From positions 1-37,476 of the forward strand of contig JAHLFF010000262.1 in NCBI GenBank assembly GCA_018883945.1: DNA of 37,476 nt, read 5' to 3'. The position numbers and the translations under genes are program-made. Each line of letters begins with the position of its first letter. The stretch's first letter is position 1. This stretch comes from Candidatus Acinetobacter avistercoris (GTDB taxonomy: Bacteria; Pseudomonadota; Gammaproteobacteria; Pseudomonadales; Moraxellaceae). Positions 9,538-17,070 of the stretch are shown piece by piece. The notes under the pieces are model-generated. The model was not told the origin of the DNA. It ran no database searches and saw only the letters and a program-made list of their open reading frames with translations.

Positions 9538-9669
9538 TTGATTTCCCTTTACGAAGACCTCTCCACAAAGGAGAGGTCTTCGCCTCGAAAACATTCAAGA
9601 TCAAGAATATAAATGATCTTGAATGTTCTCTCCGTAAAGGAGAGCATGAGGGAAAGGGAGAAATATCAA
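9538..9669. repeat. Three-hairpin palindromic (REP/MITE-like) element between ahcY and metF
   Basis: The gap between ahcY and metF is almost entirely inverted repeats: a 13-bp perfect stem (9552-9564 with 9570-9582), a 13-bp perfect stem (9591-9603 with 9614-9626) and a 6-bp stem (9628-9633 with 9639-9644). The outer ends, TTGATTTCCCTTT on the left and AAAGGGAGAAATATCAA on the right, are also mutually complementary with two small bulges. The GAGAGG and GAGGGAAAGGGAG words resemble short palindromic repeats found scattered in Acinetobacter and other gammaproteobacterial genomes. The RNA could slow or end transcription into metF. Confidence 0.7.
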
Positions 9670-11052
9670 TTAATATTTATAAGTCTCAGACTTAAATGGA
9701 CCTTCAACAGGAACACGTAAGTAATCTGCTTGAACTTGAGTAAGCTGAGTGAGTACACCACCAAAGCCAACAACCATCGCCGCAGCAACTTCCTCATCAA
9801 GTTTCTTCGGAAGAAGTTCAACGCGAATCGTTGCTTGCTTTTGATCTTCAGGAAGATCAGCAAATTTTTCAGCGAAAAGATGCATTTGCGCTAATACTTG
9901 GTTTGCGAAAGAACCATCCATGACACGCGAAGGATGACCTGTAGCATTACCTAGGTTAACCAGACGACCTTCAGAAAGCAGGATCAGGTAATCATTTTCA
10001 TTTTCTGAACGATAGACTTGATGAACTTGTGGTTTAACTTCAACCCATTTGTAACCACGTAAATAGTTGGTATCAATTTCAGTATCGAAGTGACCAATAT
10101 TACATACAACCGCACCTGCTTTTAAGGTATCTAGCATTGCTGAATCACAAACATGGTAGTTACCTGTAGTCGTAACGATCAAGTCTGTATTTTTTAGAAG
10201 ATCTGCATTCACATCTTCTTTTTTACCTGTTTGTACGCCATTTTTGTAAGGAGAAACGACTTCGTAACCATCCATACATGCTTGCATCGCACATATTGGA
10301 TCAATTTCAGTTACACGTACAATCATGCCTTCTTGGCGAAGCGATTGAGCAGAACCTTTACCCACATCACCATAACCAATGACGAGCGCACGACGTCCAG
10401 ACATTAACATATCCGTACCGCGTTTGATCGCATCATTCAGTGAATGACGGCAGCCATATTTATTGTCATTTTTAGACTTAGTCACAGAATCGTTAACGTT
10501 GATTGCTGGAACTTTGAGTGAACCGTCTTTCCACATTTCTAGAAGACGTTGTACACCTGTCGTTGTTTCTTCGGTAATACCGTGGATTTTAGCAATCAAA
10601 TCTGGATATTGTTCATGCACAACAGCTGTTAAATCACCGCCATCATCCAAAATCATGTTGGCATCCCAAGGCGTACCATTCACATTGATTTGTTGTTCAA
10701 GACACCATAAATACTCTTCTTCTGTTTCGCCTTTCCAAGCAAAAACAGGAACACCAGAAGCAGCGATTGCAGCAGCAGCGTGGTCTTGAGTCGAGAAGAT
10801 GTTACAAGACGTCCAACGAACTTCAGCGCCTAACTCAACTAGCGTTTCAATTAGAACTGCAGTTTGAATGGTCATGTGAATACAGCCGAGAATTTTCGCG
10901 CCTGCAAGTGGTTTAGCTGCTGAATAGCGCTTACGTAAACCCATAAGTGCTGGCATTTCTGCTTCAGCAAGTTTGATTTCTTTGCGACCGTAGTCCGCTA
11001 AAGTGATATCTGCAACTTTATAATCTGTGAATGAAGCATTAACCGCGTTCAT
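9670..11052 (-). CDS. ahcY: S-adenosylhomocysteine hydrolase (adenosylhomocysteinase)
   Basis: Splits S-adenosylhomocysteine reversibly into adenosine and homocysteine, relieving product inhibition of methyltransferases. The product from the chosen ATG is 460 residues, typical of bacterial enzymes. Visible marks are [17 protein letters not shown] near the N-terminus, [13 protein letters not shown] with the substrate-binding residues, the NAD-binding [26 protein letters not shown], and a C-terminus ending in ETKY-like YKY with the NAD-binding lysine and tyrosine. I prefer the ATG at 11050-11052 ([15 protein letters not shown]) because AAGGAG precedes it at good distance. The longer frame runs back nine codons through that ribosome binding site. 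A riboswitch and promoter precede the gene. Confidence 0.97.
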   Translation of the reverse strand: MNAVNASFTDYKVADITLADYGRKEIKLAEAEMPALMGLRKRYSAAKPLAGAKILGCIHMTIQTAVLIETLVELGAEVRWTSCNIFSTQDHAAAAIAASGVPVFAWKGETEEEYLWCLEQQINVNGTPWDANMILDDGGDLTAVVHEQYPDLIAKIHGITEETTTGVQRLLEMWKDGSLKVPAINVNDSVTKSKNDNKYGCRHSLNDAIKRGTDMLMSGRRALVIGYGDVGKGSAQSLRQEGMIVRVTEIDPICAMQACMDGYEVVSPYKNGVQTGKKEDVNADLLKNTDLIVTTTGNYHVCDSAMLDTLKAGAVVCNIGHFDTEIDTNYLRGYKWVEVKPQVHQVYRSENENDYLILLSEGRLVNLGNATGHPSRVMDGSFANQVLAQMHLFAEKFADLPEDQKQATIRVELLPKKLDEEVAAAMVVGFGGVLTQLTQVQADYLRVPVEGPFKSETYKY

Positions 11053-11103
11053 TAGGATCTCCTTGTTATTTAATAACAATAATATTAGATAGGATCATGA
11101 TGT

Positions 11104-11220
11104 TCGCGGATGCCGTTTTTGGTTCTTCTGAAATGAATGAACCGATGGTCGAGCCTAGCGATCTTACATTTACTGTTTTGACAATCAGCGTGTAAGAAAG
11201 TCGCAGCACCCCTCGACTAG
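11104..11220 (-). ncRNA. SAH riboswitch in the ahcY leader
   Basis: On the minus strand the leader reads GTCGAGGGGTGCTGCGAC, later TAGGCTCGAC, and finally AACGGCATCCGCG, the conserved core of the S-adenosylhomocysteine riboswitch (Rfam RF01057). Helix P1 is 6 bp (11212-11217 with 11148-11153). The next helix extends from GCGA/TCGC into a 7-bp stem (11191-11197 with 11162-11168). The pseudoknot GGGTGC with GCATCC is 6 bp (11206-11211 with 11108-11113). A further hairpin, GGTTC/GAACC (11139-11143 with 11121-11125), lies between P1 and the pseudoknot. SAH riboswitches are known to switch on SAH-recycling genes when SAH accumulates, which fits ahcY 52 bp downstream. Confidence 0.92.
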
Positions 11221-11226
11221 TCGGAT

Positions 11227-11255
11227 ATTGTACTGGTAAATAGATGAGGTTCCAA
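11227..11255 (-). promoter_or_regulatory. Sigma-70 promoter of ahcY
   Basis: On the minus strand TTGGAA (-35, 11250-11255) and TACAAT (-10, 11227-11232) are separated by exactly 17 bp. Transcription would begin near 11219-11221, right at the 5' edge of the SAH riboswitch, which supports both calls. Confidence 0.75.
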
Positions 11256-11292
11256 TGGTGAGTTGTTTATTTTTCTTACAGAAAAAGAAGAT

Positions 11293-11517
11293 TTAGAGTT
11301 TGAATTCTTTTAATGCTATTTTTTTGATCTTTTCTGCTTTTTCAAAATGATCGAACTGATGTTTAATAATCCACCAATGTGCCATCTCCATCAGGCATTC
11401 AGGATCATCATTTTTATTTGCAAAGAAAGCATAAAATGAAAGTCCAACGTTTTTCCCCTTTTTCTGAATTTTTTCATCACAAATTTTTATAATTTTTTGC
11501 TGGAGTTCAGTTCTCAT
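11293..11517 (-). CDS. Small conserved protein, DUF6500-like
   Basis: A 74-residue soluble protein beginning MRTELQQKIIKICDEKI, with the central GLSFYAFFANKNDDPECLMEMA and a C-terminal HFEKAEKIKKIALKEF. From memory this pattern (KKGKNVGLSFYAFFANKNDDPE) resembles a family of small uncharacterised proteins listed as DUF6500. I know of no function. It has no signal peptide or membrane segment and is rich in lysine and aromatic residues. It is alone between the ahcY promoter and the Sel1-repeat gene, on the same strand as both. The coding call is good and the family name is from recall only. Confidence 0.7.
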   Translation of the reverse strand: MRTELQQKIIKICDEKIQKKGKNVGLSFYAFFANKNDDPECLMEMAHWWIIKHQFDHFEKAEKIKKIALKEFKL

Positions 11518-11693
11518 TTTTGAGTTGCTCTTCTAGATTTTACTTATTTTAACGGATGTTTAGAATGCTTTGATAATGGTTTTACAGTTAGGCCTGCTTG
11601 CGTTGCCAAGTTTAAAAAAAGGTATATCTACAGGCTATTTTGATTGAAATACACCTTTTTATAAACAACGAAATGAATAAACGAGTGAGCAAA

Positions 11694-11715
11694 AAGCCCA
11701 TCAAACGATGGGCTT
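11694..11715 (-). terminator. Rho-independent terminator after the Sel1-repeat gene
   Basis: A 9-bp perfect stem (11707-11715 with 11694-11702) with a 4-nt loop is followed on the minus strand by TTTGCTC. It lies 10 bp past the stop of the Sel1-repeat gene. Confidence 0.8.
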
Positions 11716-11725
11716 AAATACTAGA

Positions 11726-12244
11726 TTATTCTTTCTCAGCATCTTGTGCTTTAGAATTCCAGTAATCCGCTTTCGCATCATCGACATCGATCCCTAAACC
11801 ATGTTCATAGATGCAAGCTAAATCACGCATCGCTTGAACTTCCCCCAATTCAGCAGATTGTTGTAACAACTCAATTGATTTTGCAACATCAATTTCTACG
11901 ACATAGCCACGACGATAGAAACTGGAAAGTTCTAAAAGCGCTGTAGGATGCTTTAAATCGCTGGCTTGTTTTAACCAATTATGAGCATGTTCGAAATAAG
12001 TTTTGGCTTCTTCAGGATCTTCTTCTAAAAGATCTTTAGCATAGACAGCATAGCCTTCACCAAGCCAATACATCGCTTCGACATAGCCTAGCCCAGCTGC
12101 TTTCAGTGCCCATTCTTCAGCATGTTCAATATCATCTTCATTTTCGCTTTGCATATACAGTTCAGCTAAGGCGAATTGCGCCTCAGCATTACCTGCTGTT
12201 GCACGGTTTATCAATTCTGTTGGGATTTGCGGAGATTCAGACAT
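11726..12244 (-). CDS. Sel1-like repeat (TPR-related) protein
   Basis: The 172-residue product consists of alpha-helical Sel1-type repeats. The clearest are GNAEAQFALAELYMQ (about 14-28), GYVEAMYWLGEGYA, HPTALLELSSFYRRG and GEVQAMRDLACIYEHGLG (about 135-152), which share the A-x-x-x-L-G/A pattern with paired helices. Such proteins serve as protein-protein interaction scaffolds; no partner can be named. It has no signal peptide, so it is probably cytoplasmic. I chose the ATG at 12242-12244 (MSESPQIPTELI). The longer frame runs through the terminator hairpin of the upstream cluster, which argues against it. The gene is strongly acidic near its C-terminus. Confidence 0.85.
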   Translation of the reverse strand: MSESPQIPTELINRATAGNAEAQFALAELYMQSENEDDIEHAEEWALKAAGLGYVEAMYWLGEGYAVYAKDLLEEDPEEAKTYFEHAHNWLKQASDLKHPTALLELSSFYRRGYVVEIDVAKSIELLQQSAELGEVQAMRDLACIYEHGLGIDVDDAKADYWNSKAQDAEKE

Positions 12245-12288
12245 AATATATCCAAGTAATAACTGGGTATAGCCTAAAGCTTTGGCAC

Positions 12289-12318
12289 AAAAAAGCCAAT
12301 CGAGAGATTGGCTTTTTT
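12289..12318 (-). terminator. Terminator of the DUF3649-PepSY-DUF3325 cluster
   Basis: A 13-bp perfect stem (12306-12318 with 12289-12301), loop GAGA, with A-runs and T-runs on both sides. It lies 24 bp after the stop of the DUF3325-like gene and separates the cluster from the Sel1-repeat gene. Confidence 0.9.
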
Positions 12319-12342
12319 GCATTTCGTTTGAGAATCTAAGAT

Positions 12343-12681
12343 TTACATGAGATGCAAGATAAGACTGATCAGAAAGATCACGGCGATGGCTATCGCAATC
12401 TTACGAATTTTACGCTCAAAATAACTGAAGCATAAACCAACAAATAACGCGGAGAACGACAATGTGCCGATCCAATAGCTGATCATATTACTGAGTTGAC
12501 CATTCAGCATGCAAATAATCACTGAAATGGTTAACAATAGCCAACCTGAAATAGTCGCTAAGCGTGTTTGATTAGCAAGTAACTCATGGCCAAAGATTTG
12601 TTTTTGATGTTTAGCGATTGAACTTGCCAAAGCAAAAAAGGCAAGGGCTGTCAGTGACCAAACTAAGATGAAAAAAATCAT
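12343..12681 (-). CDS. DUF3325-like small membrane protein
   Basis: A 112-residue protein with about four hydrophobic helices (roughly 1-20, 42-60, 66-86, 92-111) and a FERKIRK basic loop before the last helix. Its size, topology and position directly after a PepSY-TM gene match the DUF3325 family, often annotated as an iron-uptake-associated membrane protein. The start overlaps the stop of the PepSY gene by four bases (ATGA), so translation is probably coupled. The role is inferred from context: accessory factor of an iron-related membrane reductase or transport unit. Biochemical function is unknown. Confidence 0.8.
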   Translation of the reverse strand: MIFFILVWSLTALAFFALASSIAKHQKQIFGHELLANQTRLATISGWLLLTISVIICMLNGQLSNMISYWIGTLSFSALFVGLCFSYFERKIRKIAIAIAVIFLISLILHLM

Positions 12682-14414
12682 GCTTCAGTCTCCTGTACGA
12701 CTTGTGCCTTAGCTTTTTTTGGCGTTAAACCTTTATGATTTTTTACTTTGCGGAAAGCAAAGTAGAAAATAATCGCTAAAACCCACATGGCTAAATCGAA
12801 GGTTGCGATGACCCATTGACCATTGGCAATGGTATTCCACAAAGCTTGACCGCCTGTGAGTGGGTTAATGATCGGCAACAGTGCGAAAGCGATCGTGGCA
12901 AACATCAACAGCTCTAACCAAGCTTGTCGATGTGTTCTAAACATAGCGTAAATTAAAGTGAGTACCCAAACGATGAAGAAGCTACGGATTTCCCAATTTA
13001 AACGCATTTCCATGTCCGCTGGAATAAATCGGTTGGCGTAGAAAAAGGCTGCGCATGCAATCGGTAAACCAATGATTGCCGCGATATTCGTGACTTCAAC
13101 CAGACGATAACCAAATGATTTATAGCCTTGTTTCTGTTGTTGAGGTGCACGTTTCACACACCATAGAATTAGACCAGTAGCAATCATCATCGTACCCATC
13201 ACACCTGATAAAAACAGAATCCAGCGTAAGGCTAAATCAACACCACGTGCTTCATGCAGTACTGTCGTGATGTTATAGATGGCATTGGGAATAGATGGAT
13301 TACGTAAAGACGCAGAATCATCGGTTATATTTTTTCCAGTGACGCCATTAAAGTCTAAAGTTTCATAAACACCACGGTGTGCAACACTTGCAGCATTTAA
13401 AGCACGTAATTCAATAGTTGCTCGATCTGTGTTGGGTGCCACAATACTAATATTGGCTACAGGGTTTTGTTTCCATTCGACTTTTGCTTGAGCCAGAATT
13501 GGTGCTAAGTCAGCCATTGGTGCGGCTTGAGCTTCGGGGCGTTTATTACGACCTTCACCACGATTGCCACGTCCTTCACCGCGTTCAGCACGGGCTTCAT
13601 TACGTGCTTGTCCCTGTATTTCACCACGTTGACCACCTTGACCTCGAGCTGAGTTTGAATCCTCAGTCGGCGCTTCAATTAATGATTTTCGTTGATCTTG
13701 TAAGAACTGACCGCGACTTTCATAGACTTGATTGACTCCCCAAGGCATCAGTGTAAAGAGCAACAGCAACAGACCACTTAAAGTGATCATAATGTGAAAG
13801 GGAAGTGCAAAAACAGCAGTGGCATTATGTGCATCTAACCAAGAACGTTGTCCTTTGCCTGAGCGAAAGGTAAAGAAATCTTTGAATATTTTCTTGTGTG
13901 TGATCACGCCACTGATAATCGCAACAAACATAAACATGGTGGCTAAACCAACAATCCAACGTGCCCAAATGCGTGGCATACCATAGAGTTCAAAGTGGAA
14001 ACGATATAAAAATCCACCGCCACGAGTTTCACGTGCTTCAAGAACTTCACCTGTTGAACTATCAATGGTCACACGTTCACCACCACGTCTTGCACGTGGA
14101 TCTTCACCTTCTTTACGGATATTTAATTGCGTGGTGTTTTGGCGTGAGTTTGGAAGTTGAATCGTCCAACTGCCTGCATTGGGATGATTTTTTTGTAAAT
14201 AATTTAAAGCGACTTGAGTTTGCTCTATTTGTGAATCACTTGGAACGGATTGATGAAACTCAGGTTTCATCCAATTGGTGATTTCAGTTTGAAAAAAACT
14301 GAGTGTACCTGTTAAAAAAATGGCATACAGCAGCCAACCGAGGACTAAACTTGCCCAGGTGTGTAACCAAGACATAGATTGACGAGGGCCTTCAACTTTT
14401 GCATCGACTCTCAT
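12678..14414 (-). CDS. PepSY-associated transmembrane protein (PiuB/FoxB-type)
   Basis: A 578-residue inner-membrane protein of the PepSY_TM family, members of which (PiuB, FoxB, FsqB types) are linked to siderophore handling and ferric reduction. A first helix lies at about 20-42, a periplasmic PepSY-like part at about 50-145 (ALNYLQKNHPNAGSWTIQLP, SSTGEVLE), further helices at about 152-172 and 202-224, a second periplasmic region, and a final group of helices to about 560. Conserved histidines lie in RFHFELYG (H140) and LPFHIMIT (H207). Residues 255-298 are an unusual low-complexity run of R, G, E and Q. It starts 1 bp after the DUF3649 stop and overlaps DUF3325. The Fur-like site upstream supports iron control. 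Confidence 0.9.
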   Translation of the reverse strand: MRVDAKVEGPRQSMSWLHTWASLVLGWLLYAIFLTGTLSFFQTEITNWMKPEFHQSVPSDSQIEQTQVALNYLQKNHPNAGSWTIQLPNSRQNTTQLNIRKEGEDPRARRGGERVTIDSSTGEVLEARETRGGGFLYRFHFELYGMPRIWARWIVGLATMFMFVAIISGVITHKKIFKDFFTFRSGKGQRSWLDAHNATAVFALPFHIMITLSGLLLLLFTLMPWGVNQVYESRGQFLQDQRKSLIEAPTEDSNSARGQGGQRGEIQGQARNEARAERGEGRGNRGEGRNKRPEAQAAPMADLAPILAQAKVEWKQNPVANISIVAPNTDRATIELRALNAASVAHRGVYETLDFNGVTGKNITDDSASLRNPSIPNAIYNITTVLHEARGVDLALRWILFLSGVMGTMMIATGLILWCVKRAPQQQKQGYKSFGYRLVEVTNIAAIIGLPIACAAFFYANRFIPADMEMRLNWEIRSFFIVWVLTLIYAMFRTHRQAWLELLMFATIAFALLPIINPLTGGQALWNTIANGQWVIATFDLAMWVLAIIFYFAFRKVKNHKGLTPKKAKAQVVQETEA

Positions 14415-14415
14415 C

Positions 14416-14775
14416 TTAATTTCCCATGACTTTGTAAATAATGAATAAGATTAAGCAGGGAACAAGAATGCCTAGACTCGCTTTTAAGGTTTTATTCACC
14501 ATAAAGACCCAAATAAAAGCAGCGCAATGAAGGCAAAAAGCCACAAGCGTGGCTGCCATAGCAGCACTTGAGCGATATTCGACAAAATACTGTCCAATTA
14601 CGATTGCGCAGAGTGATGCCAGTAAATAACCACCCATGGTCGCCAGTAAAAAACGATAGGCGATCATGACTCTATAAGCCAGTACTGTGGATTTTTCTAT
14701 AGGTTTTTTCTTAGCGCGAGCATTCGCATTGCTTATGGAGGCAGCAGCCTGCATGTCAAATTCAGTACTAGACAT
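14416..14775 (-). CDS. DUF3649-like small membrane protein
   Basis: A 119-residue protein with a soluble N-terminus (about 1-35, rich in A, N, K) and three hydrophobic helices (about 38-62, 68-90, 95-116). DUF3649 proteins of this size and topology are known neighbours of PepSY-TM and DUF3325 genes in iron-related clusters. I chose the ATG at 14773-14775 (MSSTEFDMQAAAS). The longer frame would run into the Fur-like site and promoter. It is first of the three-gene cluster. Function is unknown, and an iron-uptake accessory role is inference from context. Confidence 0.78.
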   Translation of the reverse strand: MSSTEFDMQAAASISNANARAKKKPIEKSTVLAYRVMIAYRFLLATMGGYLLASLCAIVIGQYFVEYRSSAAMAATLVAFCLHCAAFIWVFMVNKTLKASLGILVPCLILFIIYKVMGN

Positions 14776-14812
14776 AGTCGGATATTCAATATGTAAATGA
14801 AGTGTTATTAAT

Positions 14813-14831
14813 GCAAATGATAACAATTATT
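14813..14831 (-). promoter_or_regulatory. Fur-box-like site before the DUF3649-PepSY cluster
   Basis: GCAAATGATAACAATTATT agrees with the 19-bp Fur consensus GATAATGATAATCATTATC at 14 of 19 positions by my hand count. It lies 37 bp upstream of the DUF3649 ATG, in promoter territory, consistent with iron repression. The AT-rich surroundings raise the chance of a random partial match. Confidence 0.6.
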
Positions 14832-15092
14832 ATTACAGTTTGAAATACAAGGAATGATCATTTTTTGAAAATAATTAAAAAAATAATGAAGTTAGCAAAA
14901 TTAAATTGAAGAAAATGAACGTATTGTTAATGACCTTAAAAATAAGATAAGAACTCGAAACTTAATTATTCTGTGATTAGTGTCACGTTCTATAAAGTGC
15001 TACATTCTAAAATATGAATTGATGTGAAAAATTTATGAATTGGTTTGAGGAATTAAAGCAGCAATAAAATATATTCATTACTGCCTGAGTTT
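14832..15092. other. AT-rich intergenic region with no gene seen
   Basis: Together with the Fur-like site this forms a 317-bp gap upstream of the DUF3649 gene and downstream of the carboxymuconolactone decarboxylase-family gene. I find no ORF of note and no clear terminator for the latter gene. The promoter of the iron-related cluster must lie at its left end. Confidence 0.4.
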
Positions 15093-15479
15093 TTATTTCG
15101 TTGCTTGATACTCATTAATCACTTCTAATGCAGCTCTGAAAGCTTCTTGTGTCGCTGGTGCTCCGCAATAGGGAAGACTATGGAGCAAGACTTCTTGGAT
15201 TTCTTCAACTGTTGCACCATTATTCAAAGCGCCACGAACATGGCCTTTCAATTCAGTTGGACTCTTTTGCGCCGTTAAAAATGCAATGGTAATGAGTGAG
15301 CGATATTTACGTGGCAATACACCTTCACGTTGCCAAGTCGAACCCCACGCATGTTCATTAATCCAATCTTGCAAAGGTTGCGTAAAAGGAACGGTATTGT
15401 CTTGGGCACGCTGAACAAAAGATTCACCCATGACTTCTTTACGAACTTTTAAACCATTTTCATAATTTTGTTCTGACAT
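15093..15479 (-). CDS. Carboxymuconolactone decarboxylase-family protein (PcaC-like)
   Basis: A 128-residue all-helical protein of the CMD/AhpD-like superfamily. WINEHAWGSTWQREGVLPRKYRSLITIAFL (read in parts, about residues 38-67) and the LKGHVRGALNNGATVEEIQEVLLHSLPYCGAPA region (about 78-110) are typical of 4-carboxymuconolactone decarboxylase PcaC, which acts in the beta-ketoadipate pathway. No pca genes are near, and the catalytic role is not certain. It lacks the C-x-x-C of AhpD, so it is not a peroxidase of that type. It sits downstream of the thiolase on the same strand, separated by a terminator. The family call is secure and substrate specificity is unsure. Confidence 0.85.
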   Translation of the reverse strand: MSEQNYENGLKVRKEVMGESFVQRAQDNTVPFTQPLQDWINEHAWGSTWQREGVLPRKYRSLITIAFLTAQKSPTELKGHVRGALNNGATVEEIQEVLLHSLPYCGAPATQEAFRAALEVINEYQATK

Positions 15480-15521
15480 TGTTGACTCATTTTTTAGGTT
15501 ATTTTAATTAGACTTTCGCTT

Positions 15522-15560
15522 AGAAAAAAAGGACTCAAACAGATTGAGACCTTTTTTCTA
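15522..15560 (-). terminator. Terminator after the thiolase gene
   Basis: An inverted repeat with AGAAAAAAGG-type and CCTTTTTTCT arms, an A-A mismatch and an inner CTCAA/TTGAG stem around an ACAGA loop. On the minus strand it follows the thiolase stop by about 35 bp and ends in a T-rich arm. Confidence 0.75.
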
Positions 15561-15594
15561 CAGATTTACATCATCTTCAAATGCGTTGCAAAGT

Positions 15595-16776
15595 TCAAGC
15601 AGGAATTTCAACGGCGATAGCAGTTGCTTCGCCACCACCAATACACAGCGCTGCAATACCTTTGGTTTTACCCAAACGTTTCAAAGCATAAACCAGGGTC
15701 AGAATAATACGTGAACCTGAGGAACCTAGCGGATGACCCAATGCACATGCACCACCGTGAATGTTGACCTTCTCTGCATCTAAATCAAATGCATCTATCG
15801 CAGCCATAGTGACCATCGCAAAGGCTTCATTGATTTCCCAGAGGTCAACATCGGCGACATTCCAACCTGTTTGCTTCAACACTTTTTCAATCGCGCCCAC
15901 AGGGGCGATAGTGAATTCTGTAGGATGCTGTGAATGAGAGGCATAAGCTTTAATCAATGCCAATGGATTAAGATTTTTTTCATGTGCATATTGTACTGAT
16001 GTCAAAACAAATGCCGAAGCACCATCACTAATGGAGCTGGAATTTGCTGCAGTAATCGTACCGTCTTTTGCAAAGGCAGGTCGAAGAGTGGGAATTTTAT
16101 CAATCTTTGCATTAAATGGATTTTCATCTTGATCGATAGTAACTTCGCCTTTACGACTATTAATCGTTACCGCAATAATTTCCTCTTTAAGATCACCATT
16201 GTGAATTGCAGTTTGGGCACGTGTTAAAGAGCGGATCGCAAAGTCATCTTGCTGTTCACGAGAGTAATTCTTTTTATTGGCCATTTCTTGTGCCAAAACA
16301 CCCATAGAAAGACCCGTTTCTGCGTCTTCTAAGCCTTCTTGAAACATATGATCCGTTATTTTGCCGTGCCCCATACGATATCCGGCTCTAGCTTTATCCA
16401 AAAGATAAGGCGCATTCGACATCGACTCCATACCACCAGCAACGACGATATTTGCTGAACCAGCTTTGATCGCATCTGCTGCTTGCATCACAGCTTTCAT
16501 ACCAGAACCACAAATTTTATTGATCGTTGTCGCACCGACATAATCAGGAAGATTGGCTAAACGCATTGCTTGACGAGCAGGGCCTTGTTTTAAACCCGCA
16601 GGCAAAACACAGCCCATGATGACTTCATCGACTTGATCAGTTGCAATATCGGCACGTTTTAGTGATTCTTTGATCACGACAGCCCCAAGTTCTGGCGCTG
16701 AAAGACTTGCTAATCCACCTTGGAAACTTCCCATTGGGGTGCGGCTTCCTGCAACTAAAACGATATCCTGACTCAT
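15595..16776 (-). CDS. Acetyl-CoA C-acyltransferase / acetyltransferase (thiolase)
   Basis: A 393-residue thiolase, the standard size, that cleaves beta-ketoacyl-CoA or condenses two acetyl-CoA in the cytoplasm. The acyl-accepting cysteine is C89 in NKICGSGMK. The second active-site region is WEINEAFAM, the catalytic histidine is in GGACALGHPLGSSGSR, and the second cysteine is in AALCIGGGEATA near residue 378. The sequence is closer in pattern to acetoacetyl-CoA thiolases (AtoB/PhaA type) than to FadA, but this cannot be settled by eye. It lies 294 bp downstream of fadE on the same strand, supporting a role in fatty-acid or ketoacid breakdown. Confidence 0.93.
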   Translation of the reverse strand: MSQDIVLVAGSRTPMGSFQGGLASLSAPELGAVVIKESLKRADIATDQVDEVIMGCVLPAGLKQGPARQAMRLANLPDYVGATTINKICGSGMKAVMQAADAIKAGSANIVVAGGMESMSNAPYLLDKARAGYRMGHGKITDHMFQEGLEDAETGLSMGVLAQEMANKKNYSREQQDDFAIRSLTRAQTAIHNGDLKEEIIAVTINSRKGEVTIDQDENPFNAKIDKIPTLRPAFAKDGTITAANSSSISDGASAFVLTSVQYAHEKNLNPLALIKAYASHSQHPTEFTIAPVGAIEKVLKQTGWNVADVDLWEINEAFAMVTMAAIDAFDLDAEKVNIHGGACALGHPLGSSGSRIILTLVYALKRLGKTKGIAALCIGGGEATAIAVEIPA

Positions 16777-17013
16777 TATTATTTCCCTGTTTAATCATTT
16801 ATGTGATTGATGTTGATTACTTTAATCGGCTTTTTAAAATTCGATGTTTAAACAAATGATCCAACGTCCTGTGATCATTAATAACACCATTATATGTTGA
16901 GTTTCAATCTACAATTTAAACTATTGATTAGTTGAAACTTCATTTATTTTCTCACGATTTTAACTCAGGTCTATTCAACCTTTGTCCATACCATGATGTT
17001 TTTATAATAAAAA

Positions 17014-17039
17014 AAACAAGGCGCTTATGCGCCTTGTTT
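17014..17039 (-). terminator. Terminator after fadE
   Basis: An 11-bp perfect stem (17029-17039 with 17014-17024) around loop TTAT is followed on the minus strand by a run of T. It lies 32 bp past the fadE stop, so fadE and the thiolase are probably separate transcripts. Confidence 0.88.
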
Positions 17040-17070
17040 CGAGATTGATGATCAATGGGAACAGAAATGC

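Noticed and set aside
9462..9695. 77-codon plus-strand frame over the metF start and palindromes
   Set aside because: It is made largely of the inverted-repeat element and antisense of metF/ahcY.
12245..12322. N-terminal extension of the Sel1-repeat protein
   Set aside because: The extra 26 codons are the terminator hairpin of the upstream cluster and do not fit the repeat pattern; the ATG at 12244 is preferred.
15093..15479. Functional pca-operon copy of PcaC
   Set aside because: No other beta-ketoadipate pathway gene is nearby, so only the family name is justified.
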